This document shows, piece after piece, positions 8,989 through 19,155 of a stretch of DNA of 64,000 nt (the first letter of the stretch is position 1; every line of letters begins with the position of its first letter). The notes under the pieces are model-generated. The model was not told the origin of the DNA. It saw nothing but the letters and a program-made list of their open reading frames with translations, and did not search any database. The translations under genes were made by a program, and so were the position numbers. This stretch comes from Terrimonas_A sp051954695 (GTDB lineage Bacteria > Bacteroidota > Bacteroidia > Chitinophagales > Chitinophagaceae): positions 248,001 through 312,000 of the forward strand of contig JBQCHL010000018.1 in the NCBI GenBank assembly GCA_051954695.1, read 5' to 3'.

Positions 8989-11940
8989 CTACAGGTTTAT
9001 TTTTTCTATAATAATAAAATTAAGTATACCTGCATAACTGTTTGAACCTCCCACGATCGGGTTGAAATAAAGCTTCATCGGCACCCCCGAACTAACCGAT
9101 ACACTATTAAATACTGCTGCCTGGGAGGTATTACCTCTTGTATTAATAGTGATCGCCGACTTACTATCTACGCGGTATTCCGTTTGGCAATTCAAGCTGG
9201 GGCTGACAGAACTGATCAAAGATCCCAGCATCGTTACAGTATAAGTTCCCGCAGGAAGGCCGCTTATTTCCAGTTGCGGCTTGGCAGAGTTGTAGGTATT
9301 GCTGTTGAAGAAACATCCTTGTTGTACGCGCAACGGAGCTTTGAATCCATTTCCGTCATCAACGATTGCTCCCGTTGAATCGGCAGTAAAGCTGTACCAG
9401 GGCGTCCAGTTGGTAGTGGCCCCTGTGGTAACCGTTACACTGTTGCCTTCAAATGTTGTACTGTAGGTGGCTTCCAGCAGGTGGGGATTACCTGCTACCA
9501 CTCCCCAGCCTGCTTCGGTATAACTTGTTTTCGACACGCCGATCCGTAAAGTTGGGTTAGCTGGTGCTTCCTGCACCGTCACCGTTACATCGGCATATCC
9601 TGTTCCGCCATCCTGGTCGAGAACGGTGCAGCGGAATACATAAGTGCCGGTCTCCGTAAAGCTGACTGTTGTTTGTAAACTGCCCGGGGTATTGATGACT
9701 GCTGAAGATGGCCCGGATACACGCGTCCAGTTCATGGATACGATAGGGCCGTCTGGGTCTTCTGCCAGTACAGAAACGGTTGCCACCGTAACTGGGAATT
9801 GAATGGTCTTATTGCCGCCGGAAGTTACGATTGGGGTCTGGTTGGGATTTCCGGTGGGTTCTTCTTCCACAGTAAGGGCATTCAACATACCAAACTGGGC
9901 CTGTCCTGCAGGCACGCCAACAAACAGGCTGACAGAACCGCTGGCGCTGGGAATGATTCCGCGGAAAATCGCTCCGTTGCTTGTATTTGTTTTGGCATTG
10001 ACCGCTTTCGCATTATTCAAATTGTTGTTGACGATATACAAGGTCGGATCAGCATCCACGGTGAAGGTACTGGCCATCGAAGGATAACAACGGATCGTAT
10101 ATCTTTTTGTTGGGTAAAGCCCTGTGATCCGGAGCTGGTTGGAATTGCTGTCTGCATACGAGATTGAATTGCTGTACCAGGCTGTGCGAAGTACATCCGC
10201 AGGCACAGCAAAGCCGCCTGGGTCAGCTACTGTTTCCCCGCTGGCATCGCCGGCATTTCCACCATAGGAAGTTCCCCACCGCTGAGTGGTGCTTGCTATA
10301 TTCAATACTGAGATCCCTGTGGCATTATCTGTCCAGTATTTATTATTGGTGGCAGCATTGAGCGGGCTGCCGGAAACGTCGGTCCATCCCTCGATGGAAT
10401 GTGAACTAAGGCTAAAATTGAACTGAGCCTTAGGGTAAGCTGCTTCAGAGGTCACGATCACGGACACGTCTGTATAAGATACTATATTCAATGCATTCTT
10501 CACCTCGCAACGGAATACATAAGTGCCTTCCATCAGGTTAGTGACGCGTGTAGATGCCTGACTGCTGTTTTGGATGGAGGCCAGGCTGTTACCCATTACC
10601 CTGAACCAGTTGTAAGATTGGATCGAGCCACCCGGATTTCCATCAGATGCGATTGCTATCAACGTGGTGGAATCTTTGGGAGTTACAATTCGTATAGGTC
10701 CATTACTGGTTACTACCGGCGGTTGAGGACCGGGATCTTCCTGGTGAGCCGCAGTGCCTTGTGCAATATTACTCCAGTCGGAATAATAGCCATTGTGATA
10801 CACAACACGCACACGATAAAAAGCACTGTCTTTAGGTATTACCAAAGAAGGCTGGCCGGCCGAAGTAACATATTGATAAGTTGAATAAATACCGCTAAAG
10901 CTGCTGGCCTTTTGCAGTTCATATCCAGCTACCATATTATTGGAAACGTAATAACTGGTGAGCATGTCACGGACAGCACCAAAGAGGATCTCACAACCTG
11001 CATCATTAAGATGGATTTGATCACCTACCTGTATAGAGGGCAGAAGTGCATTAGGATTTGCCGGGTCCTCCAGTAATTTATAGGTGTAGGCACATCGCTC
11101 GCCGAATTTTTGTTTTAACAGTCCTGCCATCACCCGTGCTGAATCCTTTAGCTCAGCAGGACGTGCGCCAGCAGGGTTTGTACTCATCACAAACAAGGTC
11201 GCCCCGGCTTTCTTGCAGGCTTCAGCAATCAAAAGAGTATTTGCCATTGCCTCGTTGACCGGCGTAGCCCCGCCTGCAGCAGAATTCAGGAAATCATTGC
11301 CGGTATTGCAAAGAATAATGATCTTATTTCCATCCGCCAATGCTTTGGTAATATTACGCTCATTGTCTACATAAGGATTACTCCCCGTTGGTGCAAGCCG
11401 GCGGGAATTATAACCGTTCTGACTATAATTTATGACTACAGGATTATGGCAGGCACCATAAATGAACTTTTGTAATCTTCCCATGGTGGAATAGGAATAG
11501 CTGGAGGCATATTCACCTTTACCCTGGCTATCTCCGATAATGCCGATTTTCGGGGAATTATAAAAATCGGTATTGGTCTTCCACCATTTTAACTGCATAT
11601 TCCCCGCATCGTAAGCACGGATATTCAGGTCTACTATCCGGTCAGGATATTCATATACATACCCTCCGCCTCCGCCGGTGGCCGTTATAGTTGTGGTATC
11701 CTCTCCAAGAATAAAAAGTGTACTGTCACCTGCTTTAATCATTTTCAGGTTCCGGAATTCAGTAACTCCATTGCCTTTATTAAATAAAATACCGGGGACA
11801 TTACGGGTTTGGTTGCGGATTATTAACTCTGCGTCACTTACACGTACTGAATCAGAAACTACCTGGAGTCTGGTTTGGGCGACTGTTCTTATACTACTTA
11901 GACATAGTACTATCGCCAAAAGAACGGATATCTTTTGCAT
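8989..11940 (-). CDS. Secreted SGNH/GDSL-type hydrolase with Ig-like and beta-rich modules
   Basis: The protein has 983 residues from the ATG at 11940, chosen because a clean signal peptide starts there (MQKISVLLAIVLCLSSIRTVAQ); an upstream ATG at 11985 would add 15 residues ahead of it. The SGNH hydrolase core is seen as block I GIIGDSQGKGEY (~residues 133-144), block III CNTGND (~211-216) and block V DQIHLND (D307, H310), giving a plausible Ser/Asp/His triad. Fn3-like and two PKD/REJ-like domains follow (ends YVFRCEVKNA and YVFRCTVLDQDGGTGYADV). They are interleaved with two copies of a beta-rich module also present in the divergent neighbour. Such enzymes are typically carbohydrate or lipid esterases; the substrate cannot be told from sequence. 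No T9SS sorting domain is visible at the C-terminus, which ends in the module itself. Confidence 0.75.
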   Translation of the reverse strand: MQKISVLLAIVLCLSSIRTVAQTRLQVVSDSVRVSDAELIIRNQTRNVPGILFNKGNGVTEFRNLKMIKAGDSTLFILGEDTTTITATGGGGGYVYEYPDRIVDLNIRAYDAGNMQLKWWKTNTDFYNSPKIGIIGDSQGKGEYASSYSYSTMGRLQKFIYGACHNPVVINYSQNGYNSRRLAPTGSNPYVDNERNITKALADGNKIIILCNTGNDFLNSAAGGATPVNEAMANTLLIAEACKKAGATLFVMSTNPAGARPAELKDSARVMAGLLKQKFGERCAYTYKLLEDPANPNALLPSIQVGDQIHLNDAGCEILFGAVRDMLTSYYVSNNMVAGYELQKASSFSGIYSTYQYVTSAGQPSLVIPKDSAFYRVRVVYHNGYYSDWSNIAQGTAAHQEDPGPQPPVVTSNGPIRIVTPKDSTTLIAIASDGNPGGSIQSYNWFRVMGNSLASIQNSSQASTRVTNLMEGTYVFRCEVKNALNIVSYTDVSVIVTSEAAYPKAQFNFSLSSHSIEGWTDVSGSPLNAATNNKYWTDNATGISVLNIASTTQRWGTSYGGNAGDASGETVADPGGFAVPADVLRTAWYSNSISYADSNSNQLRITGLYPTKRYTIRCYPSMASTFTVDADPTLYIVNNNLNNAKAVNAKTNTSNGAIFRGIIPSASGSVSLFVGVPAGQAQFGMLNALTVEEEPTGNPNQTPIVTSGGNKTIQFPVTVATVSVLAEDPDGPIVSMNWTRVSGPSSAVINTPGSLQTTVSFTETGTYVFRCTVLDQDGGTGYADVTVTVQEAPANPTLRIGVSKTSYTEAGWGVVAGNPHLLEATYSTTFEGNSVTVTTGATTNWTPWYSFTADSTGAIVDDGNGFKAPLRVQQGCFFNSNTYNSAKPQLEISGLPAGTYTVTMLGSLISSVSPSLNCQTEYRVDSKSAITINTRGNTSQAAVFNSVSVSSGVPMKLYFNPIVGGSNSYAGILNFIIIEKINL

Positions 11941-12065
11941 AGTGGTTGGATGTGGCTTGGTGGTAAAGGAAGGAAAAAAAAGCAATGGAACCGGCCCCTG
12001 TGAATAAGTGGTTTATTTTTTTCATATTTATTAGAAAATTATTAGAAAATACTAAAAAACCATTA

Positions 12066-12073
12066 TATCTTTG
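12066..12073 (+). promoter_or_regulatory. Possible -7 box in the divergent hydrolase intergenic region
   Basis: TATCTTTG fits the Bacteroidota -7 consensus TAnnTTTG, but no TTG lies at the expected distance upstream and the gene start is 160 bases away. The rest of 11941-12232 is AT-rich and separates the two divergent hydrolase genes; nothing else was recognised in it. Confidence 0.3.
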
Positions 12074-12232
12074 AGCCCGTTGCCATAGGCATCCAAACCT
12101 ACACGAGATTCCACCCTTACATTTCAATCTCCTCGAATTCCATTTTAATTTATTGATTTTCAGCTTTTAATGATTTTTTTTCATTACTGCTGATGATACT
12201 TTACTGTAACCTAGTTAATTCTAACTACCTAT

Positions 12233-15200
12233 ATGAGGCGATTTGTTACCCTTTTAAGCGTTTGTCTGCTTTTGGTCGGTCTTCCTGCTTTTGTGCAGGC
12301 ACAGGCCGGGATCCTCGATCCCGCTGACCCCGTTGTAACATATGATCCTTCCAGGCCGCCCACCATACCGGCTTACGGAACAATGGCAAAATGGGTCAGG
12401 ACCAAACGTGTCAGTTTTGCGACCGAAACTTTTAAAGCCTATTATTATAAAGGCCTGCAGTTCCGGTTGAAGTTTCCCAAATCTTACCAACATGGCGTAG
12501 CCGATGGTAAGAAATACCCTGTCTATATTTTCTTCCATGGAATAGGGGAAAGGGGAACGATCTATGACAATGAATACCAGTTGTATCATGGAGGAGATAC
12601 GCATCGTAAAGCCGTTGATAACGGAACTTTCGATGGATTTCTGTTATATGCTCAAAGCTCTAACGACAATGGAGGCTGGAGCCAGTGGCAATATGATGCC
12701 ATTGCAGAGATCGTACAGAAATACCTCGTGCCGCAGGTAAAAGCGGATATCGACCGGGTTATCATTAACGGTTTGTCCGGAGGCGGTTCTGCCACCTGGC
12801 AAATGACACGCAGCTACTTTAAACTCGCTGCCACCTCATTGCCGATCAGTGCACCGGTGAATGTACCTACTACTACCGCTTCTATCCCTGATTTGAAATA
12901 TACTCCCATCTGGACATTCCAGGGTGGCAAAGATGATGGCCCAACGCCTTTTACTACAGAAAGTGTGGTGAATGCTTATAAGAATGCAGGCGCCAACATG
13001 AATTATACGCTTTACCCGGACCTGGGGCATAATTGCTGGAATAAAGCCTGGGCTGAGCCCGGGTATTTCCCGTTCCTGAACAAAGCTCATAAAGCAAACC
13101 CCTGGCCCCTGAATGGAAGAACGGAATTTTGCCCTGGCGAAACGATCAACCAGGTAATTGGGCTTACTCCCGGATTTACCAGCTATGAATGGAGAAAAGA
13201 TGGTGTATTGATACCAGGTGCCAACGGCAATGAGATCACCGCAACTGCATACGGTTCTTACTCTGCACGTATCCTTCGTGATACAGTATGGTCCGACTGG
13301 TCGCCCGTACCGGTTGTGATCAAGGAAAAAGAACCTACCATTCCTCCTGCCATTACCATTACAGGTATGATGAGCCGTGCCATTCCATCTGTTGATGGCA
13401 GCACGTCTGTGCCTCTTGAAGTGCCTGCAGGATATGCCAGTTACGAATGGCAACTGGTAGGCAACTCTACTGTGCTTGGCACTTCGCGCAATTTTGAAGC
13501 CACTGCTCCCGGTAGCTATACCGTGAAAGTGATGGAGCAATATGGTTGTTCAAGCGATTTCTCTGCTCCTGTTAAAATTATTGATGCGAACGGGACCAAC
13601 AAGCCTGATGCGGCTGCAGGACTCAGCGCAACTGCGTTGTCTAAAACATCTGTTCGCCTGAACTGGGTCGACAACCCTTCTCCTGCCTATAATGAAACGA
13701 ACTACGAGATATTTGAGTCCAAATCACCTGACGGACCTTTCAAACTGGTAGCTCTTGCAGATGCGAATGCGTCTTCTTATACCATCAATGGACTTGAAGC
13801 CAATACTACTTATTATTATAAAATAAGAGCAGTCAATGAGTCGGCTGCTTCTGCTGCCACTGATGCAGTAAGCGTGCTGACGATGAAAGATGTGCAGGCG
13901 CCAACTGCTCCAGGTAACCTGCATGTTACAGGAACAACAAAAACTTCTGTAGCGCTTGCATGGGATGCTTCCAGCGATGATGTCAGCGTTAAACTTTACC
14001 AGGTATATGTTGATGGTGTGATGTCGTATACCACTTCTCAAACAACATTTACTGTTTACAATCTTAATTATAACCAGAGCTACAACTTTGTCGTTAAAGC
14101 CAAAGACCAGGCCGGTAACATTTCCCAGTCAAGCAACCAGGTAACTGGTCAGCCGGTAATGAACGGACTGGTGTATAAGCAATACGTTTATACAGGTACC
14201 TGGACCAAGATGGCGGATTTCAACACGCTTGAGCCTGTTGCGACTGGCACGATGTATAATGTATTCATCACACCCAGAACACAGGAAGATCGCTTTGCAT
14301 TCCTCTATGAAGGTTATATCAGGATCCCTGTTGACGGCACATATACCTTCAACACCAATTCTGATGATGGAAGCAAACTCTGGCTTGGAAGCCGCAATGG
14401 AACTTCTTCTCCATACAGCTTCACAGGTGCAGCTATAGTAGATAATGACGGTGGGCATAGTGCCAAGACAGTAACCTCTGCTGCTCTTACCCTTACTGCA
14501 GGTGTATATCCTATAGCGATCGGTTATTTTGATGGTACAAGCGGACAGTCACTGACCGTAAACTGGAAGACACCTCAAACCAATGGTAGCTTTACAGCCC
14601 TTCCTGATAGCATCTTCTATGACGTAAAAGCTGTGAATGGTCCAATACCTACCAAACCAGCTAACCTAACAGCTACAGCGGTTTCGCATAAGCAGATCAA
14701 CCTTACCTGGACAGATAACAGCAGCAATGAGAACGCATTTGAGGTATGGCGCACTAGTGATCCTGCTGTTGCTTCAACAATGGTAGGACGTACCCCTGCT
14801 AATACAACTTCATTCTCCGATACTACCCTTGCAGCGAATACCACTTATTATTACCAGGTACGCGCGACCGGGCATTATGGTGAATCTGAGTTCAGTGACA
14901 ACGGCTATGGAGTGAAGTATGAATACTACGAACAATCAGGATTATCTGTAGTTCCAAGTTTCGAGACACTAACTGTCCGTAAGACCGGCTTTATACCTGG
15001 TTTTATGTTGGGTCAACAAGACAGGGAAGATAACTATGCCTTTAAATTCAGCGGTACGATCAAGATACCGGTTGCCGGAAAATATACTTTCTATACTACT
15101 TCTGATGACGGATCGAACCTGTATATTGACGGGTTTACCTCTACGAACAGGGTAGTGAACAATGATGGTGTTCATACTTCAAGGGAGAAAAGTGGTACAA

Positions 15201-18200
15201 TTACACTGACTGCCGGTACTCATACTATTTATGTGTCCTATTTCAATAAGAGCACTACCAATGCATTCGATGTGAAATGGCAGGGTCCGAATGGCAGCAA
15301 TATTCCCAAACAGAATATCCCGCTGACATCATTGGGTACTGTTATGCCTAATGCAAAAACACTGGCCATGCCAGGTTTGCCTCTTGCTCCGTCTTCACTG
15401 ACAGCAACAGGTGCAACTTTCTCCAGTGTTGCGCTGAACTGGCAGGATAACTCAAGCAATGAAGCCGGTTTCGAGATAGCAAGATCTATTGGTAACAATA
15501 CTGATTACACGCCTTACAAAGCTGTGCCGGCGAATACAACAAGCTTTATTGATTCAGCCCTGGTTCCTAATGGTGTGTACTACTATAAAGTACGTGCAGT
15601 GAACGACGGCGGCAATTCTTCTTACAGTAATAGCGACAGCGCTATTACCGTAAACCGTCTGCCGCAGGTAAATGCTATCGAAAGCCAGTCTATGCGTTAT
15701 GGTACGCAACTGAATATTAATGTATCTGCAACTGATGCTGATGGAGGCATACTGTCCCTCTCTGCAAGCGGTTTGCCTGCTTTTGCAAGCTTTACCCAAA
15801 CACCGGGTACCAACACTGGTATTATCAGCTTCAATACCCCTGCTATCACTGACCAGGGAACATATCCCGTAACGATTATTGCTGCCGATGCTTTTGGTGG
15901 AAATGGCAGTACTTCATTCAACCTGGTGGTGAGTGATAACTTCAGCCCTGTGCTGGCCGCTGTTGATAATGTGACATTGAGCGAAAGCCAGACATCTTCC
16001 ATTAGCCTGAGTGCAACAGATCAGAATGCAGCAGATGTGATGACCTGGTCATTTACAGGCCTGCCTTCTTTTGCAACAGTTAATGCAACTGGTGCAACGG
16101 CTTCCATTTCCCTGGCCCCAGGCTATGCAGATAATGGCTTATATAATGTAACAGCTAAGGTGGACGACGGAAAAGGCGGGTTCGATACAAAATCATTTAC
16201 TATTACTGTAACGGATGTGAACCCGAACTATAAAGTGTATGTAAACTTTACATCCAGCACTTACCAGGCGCCTGCTCCATGGAACAACACCAATAAAGCT
16301 CCTGCTGCAGGTGATATTTTCGCTGGTTTGAAGAACGATGCAGGTGTAACTACCGGTGTCAGCCTTCAACTGATGAATGTTTGGCAGGGTCTTAATACAA
16401 CAGGTGCCAATACCGGCAACAATTCCGGTATATATCCTGATAATGTATTACGCACTTCTTATTACACCAACACTACTGTGCAGAATGTGAAAGTGTCTGG
16501 TTTGTCGCCTGCTAATAAATACAATTTCACTTTCCTCGGAAGCCGCTACAATCCTTCGGGAGGTGTGGTAACCGTTTATTCGATCGGAAGCCAGAGCGTT
16601 TCATTGAATGCAGCCAATAATTACCTGAATACTGTCAGCATTAATCAGGTTTCGCCTGCTGCAGATAGTACTATTACTTTCACAGTAGCAAAAGAAGCAG
16701 GTTCAACTTATGGATACCTGAATTCTGTAGTGATCGAGGCTGTGTATGACGATGGTTCAGCTCCTGCAAAACCACGCGATCTGGCGGGTTCCTTTGTGAA
16801 TGGTAAAGCACATCTTACCTGGACTGACGCTGCTTTCAACGAATCAGCTTATGAAGTGTACAGGTCTGCAACACGCAATGGCGCTTACACACTGCTCAAC
16901 CCGGGTGGTAATAATGCCAACCTGGTTTCTTATGATGATGCGACTGTAACAGGTAATAAGACCTTCTATTATGCAGTTCGCGCTCTCAATGCTAATGGAA
17001 TTTCAGCGTTCAGTGATACTGTTTCAGTTACTACGCCTAACACCAGCCCGCTGCTTGACGCAGTAAGCAACCAGCAGGTGAATACCGGTCAAACCGTAAG
17101 CCTGAATGTATCAGCAACGGATGATGCAGGTGATGTGATCACTCTTTCACTTGCAAATGCTCCGGTGTTTGTGACGCTGAACCAAACCGGCAATGGCACA
17201 GGAGTTATCTCTATTCAGCCTGGCAACACTACCGGTGTGTTCAAGGATATCAAACTTACCGCAACAGATCAAAGCGGGGCGAGCAGCAGCAAGCTGTTCA
17301 CTGTAACGGTTGTTGACACGTCACTTACTTATGCGTATGTGAATTTCAACCTGACTTACCCGGTAGCCGGCTGGAACAACTTCAGCAGAACACCGGATGC
17401 AGGAGCCAGCCTGGCCGATCTGAAAACCTCCAACAATGCATCTACCGGCATCACGGTTACGCTTACAGACGGATGGGTTGGAAGTTCTACCGGCGGTACG
17501 CTTACCGGCAGCAACAGCGGTGTGTATGCTGATGATGTAATGCGCACTTCTTATTACGATCCTGCAACTTCAGGCAAACGTATTCTCCTGAGTGGATTAT
17601 CAACTGATAAGAAATACAACCTCATCTTTACAGCCAGCCGTGCAAGTACAGGAACCCTGATCACGAGGTATGCAGCGGGTGGAAAATCAGGCGATCTGAA
17701 TGTTGATAATAACACTACAGGCTTTGTGAAACTGAGCGATCTTTCTGCAGATGCAAATGGTCAGATCGAGATCGTAGTATCAAAAGTGGGCTCTACTTCC
17801 AATGCTTATATCGGTGCCCTGGAGATACAGTCTTATCCGTTCCTGCCAATTGCATTGCCACCTACCAATGTTACAGCTACTGGTCTTTCTACAGATAAGA
17901 TCAGGCTTAACTGGAATAATGCAGGCAGTGCAGGTACGGGATACGAATTGTGGAGAAGCACTTCCGCTAATGGTGTGTACAGCAAGATCGCTGATATGGC
18001 GCTCAACAGTGTTACCTATACCAATACAGGCCTGACCGGCGGATCAGTTTATTACTATAAGATACGTACAGTGATCAGCGCAGGACAATACACTGCATTC
18101 AGCAATATTGCCAGTGCGTCTACTGTATCTTATATAGTGAACCTGAACCTGAATGATGCAGCAGCTAATGCAGAAAGTGGTGGCTGGAACAATACGAATA

Positions 18201-19057
18201 CCCTGCTTTCTGATGACTTTACAATGTCTAACCTGATCAATTCAGTAAATCAGTCAACAGGTATCAATTTTAACGTAGTAGAGAATTTCAGCGGCTTCAA
18301 TAATGCGTTGGGTCTCACTACCGGCAACAATTCAGGTGTGGTTCCTGATAAAGTGATGAGTAATTTCTACTTCATGGATTTTGCCGACACTGCAAGGGTT
18401 AAATTTACCGGGTTGAACCAGGCGAGCGCATATAATTTCATTTTCTATGCAGGCTCTTCCTACAACCAGGCTAATAATACGGTGTATAAGATCGGAGATC
18501 AGACAGTAAGCCTCAATTCTTTCGAGAACTATTCCAATACTGGCAAGATCAGTAATATCAGGCCTGATGAAAATGGAGAAGTATGGATCACTGTATATTC
18601 CTCTGTAGGTTATGGCTTCATCAACAGCATCTCGCTGGAAGCGATCCCGAACGTGGAACCTGTGACACAGCAGACCCAACAGATCACTGGTCGTTCCGGA
18701 CCAACTGCACCTCAGATCGCAGCGGCGGCAACAACGCTGGCAGCAACAGCAGAAGCAGCGCCGAAACAGGAGGTTTCAACTGTTGAGGATGAAACATTGA
18801 TCAAAGCTTATCCCAATCCTTTTGTGAGCGACCTGACATTGCAATTGTCGTTGAAGGAAGACGTTTCCAGGTTGACGGTCATTGTATATGATATGAGTGG
18901 AAAGGTTGTGTTCAGGAAAGAGTTCACCAATGCACTGAAAGGCGTTTGGAGACAGCAATTGGGATTGAATGGAAAGATCACCGGCAGGGGCAATTATATC
19001 CTCCAGGTGGTTGGAGCCGATCAAAAGCCACGGGTGACCAAGGTAGTTAAATACTGA
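12233..19057 (+). CDS. Giant secreted alpha/beta hydrolase with Fn3, PA14 and T9SS sorting domains
   Basis: The protein has 2274 residues. Residues 1-24 are a signal peptide. Residues ~50-290 form an alpha/beta hydrolase of the esterase/PHB-depolymerase type: oxyanion region FFHGIGERG (~100), nucleophile elbow NGLSGGGSATW (~179-189), acid in GGKDDGP (~232) and histidine in DLGHNCW (~263). Then come two Ig-like domains, Fn3 domains (~456-550 and ~553-643), PA14 (~645-785, with TNSDDGSKLWLG), Fn3, a second PA14 (~895-1030, TTSDDGSNLYIDG), Fn3 and two cadherin/Ig-like domains (~1143-1330). Three copies of a ~165-residue beta-rich module (~1335-1505, 1700-1865, 1967-2140) alternate with Fn3 domains. 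The C-terminus has the type A T9SS sorting signal (IKAYPNPFVSDLTLQL ... to KVVKY), so export through the type IX system is expected. PA14 and Fn3 suggest a polysaccharide-bound esterase; the substrate is unknown. Confidence 0.85.
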   Translation: MRRFVTLLSVCLLLVGLPAFVQAQAGILDPADPVVTYDPSRPPTIPAYGTMAKWVRTKRVSFATETFKAYYYKGLQFRLKFPKSYQHGVADGKKYPVYIFFHGIGERGTIYDNEYQLYHGGDTHRKAVDNGTFDGFLLYAQSSNDNGGWSQWQYDAIAEIVQKYLVPQVKADIDRVIINGLSGGGSATWQMTRSYFKLAATSLPISAPVNVPTTTASIPDLKYTPIWTFQGGKDDGPTPFTTESVVNAYKNAGANMNYTLYPDLGHNCWNKAWAEPGYFPFLNKAHKANPWPLNGRTEFCPGETINQVIGLTPGFTSYEWRKDGVLIPGANGNEITATAYGSYSARILRDTVWSDWSPVPVVIKEKEPTIPPAITITGMMSRAIPSVDGSTSVPLEVPAGYASYEWQLVGNSTVLGTSRNFEATAPGSYTVKVMEQYGCSSDFSAPVKIIDANGTNKPDAAAGLSATALSKTSVRLNWVDNPSPAYNETNYEIFESKSPDGPFKLVALADANASSYTINGLEANTTYYYKIRAVNESAASAATDAVSVLTMKDVQAPTAPGNLHVTGTTKTSVALAWDASSDDVSVKLYQVYVDGVMSYTTSQTTFTVYNLNYNQSYNFVVKAKDQAGNISQSSNQVTGQPVMNGLVYKQYVYTGTWTKMADFNTLEPVATGTMYNVFITPRTQEDRFAFLYEGYIRIPVDGTYTFNTNSDDGSKLWLGSRNGTSSPYSFTGAAIVDNDGGHSAKTVTSAALTLTAGVYPIAIGYFDGTSGQSLTVNWKTPQTNGSFTALPDSIFYDVKAVNGPIPTKPANLTATAVSHKQINLTWTDNSSNENAFEVWRTSDPAVASTMVGRTPANTTSFSDTTLAANTTYYYQVRATGHYGESEFSDNGYGVKYEYYEQSGLSVVPSFETLTVRKTGFIPGFMLGQQDREDNYAFKFSGTIKIPVAGKYTFYTTSDDGSNLYIDGFTSTNRVVNNDGVHTSREKSGTITLTAGTHTIYVSYFNKSTTNAFDVKWQGPNGSNIPKQNIPLTSLGTVMPNAKTLAMPGLPLAPSSLTATGATFSSVALNWQDNSSNEAGFEIARSIGNNTDYTPYKAVPANTTSFIDSALVPNGVYYYKVRAVNDGGNSSYSNSDSAITVNRLPQVNAIESQSMRYGTQLNINVSATDADGGILSLSASGLPAFASFTQTPGTNTGIISFNTPAITDQGTYPVTIIAADAFGGNGSTSFNLVVSDNFSPVLAAVDNVTLSESQTSSISLSATDQNAADVMTWSFTGLPSFATVNATGATASISLAPGYADNGLYNVTAKVDDGKGGFDTKSFTITVTDVNPNYKVYVNFTSSTYQAPAPWNNTNKAPAAGDIFAGLKNDAGVTTGVSLQLMNVWQGLNTTGANTGNNSGIYPDNVLRTSYYTNTTVQNVKVSGLSPANKYNFTFLGSRYNPSGGVVTVYSIGSQSVSLNAANNYLNTVSINQVSPAADSTITFTVAKEAGSTYGYLNSVVIEAVYDDGSAPAKPRDLAGSFVNGKAHLTWTDAAFNESAYEVYRSATRNGAYTLLNPGGNNANLVSYDDATVTGNKTFYYAVRALNANGISAFSDTVSVTTPNTSPLLDAVSNQQVNTGQTVSLNVSATDDAGDVITLSLANAPVFVTLNQTGNGTGVISIQPGNTTGVFKDIKLTATDQSGASSSKLFTVTVVDTSLTYAYVNFNLTYPVAGWNNFSRTPDAGASLADLKTSNNASTGITVTLTDGWVGSSTGGTLTGSNSGVYADDVMRTSYYDPATSGKRILLSGLSTDKKYNLIFTASRASTGTLITRYAAGGKSGDLNVDNNTTGFVKLSDLSADANGQIEIVVSKVGSTSNAYIGALEIQSYPFLPIALPPTNVTATGLSTDKIRLNWNNAGSAGTGYELWRSTSANGVYSKIADMALNSVTYTNTGLTGGSVYYYKIRTVISAGQYTAFSNIASASTVSYIVNLNLNDAAANAESGGWNNTNTLLSDDFTMSNLINSVNQSTGINFNVVENFSGFNNALGLTTGNNSGVVPDKVMSNFYFMDFADTARVKFTGLNQASAYNFIFYAGSSYNQANNTVYKIGDQTVSLNSFENYSNTGKISNIRPDENGEVWITVYSSVGYGFINSISLEAIPNVEPVTQQTQQITGRSGPTAPQIAAAATTLAATAEAAPKQEVSTVEDETLIKAYPNPFVSDLTLQLSLKEDVSRLTVIVYDMSGKVVFRKEFTNALKGVWRQQLGLNGKITGRGNYILQVVGADQKPRVTKVVKY

Positions 19058-19080
19058 TAAGTTCAGGATAAATCCTTTAT

Positions 19081-19109
19081 AGGAGCCTTGAAAAAGGCTC
19101 CTTTTTTTT
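19081..19109 (+). terminator. Terminator of the giant hydrolase gene
   Basis: A perfect 9-bp stem, AGGAGCCTT / AAGGCTCCT, is followed by eight T. Confidence 0.85.
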
Positions 19110-19155
19110 GTTCAAATGATTCAAACTGTAAATTGCAACCTGTAAATACACACGC

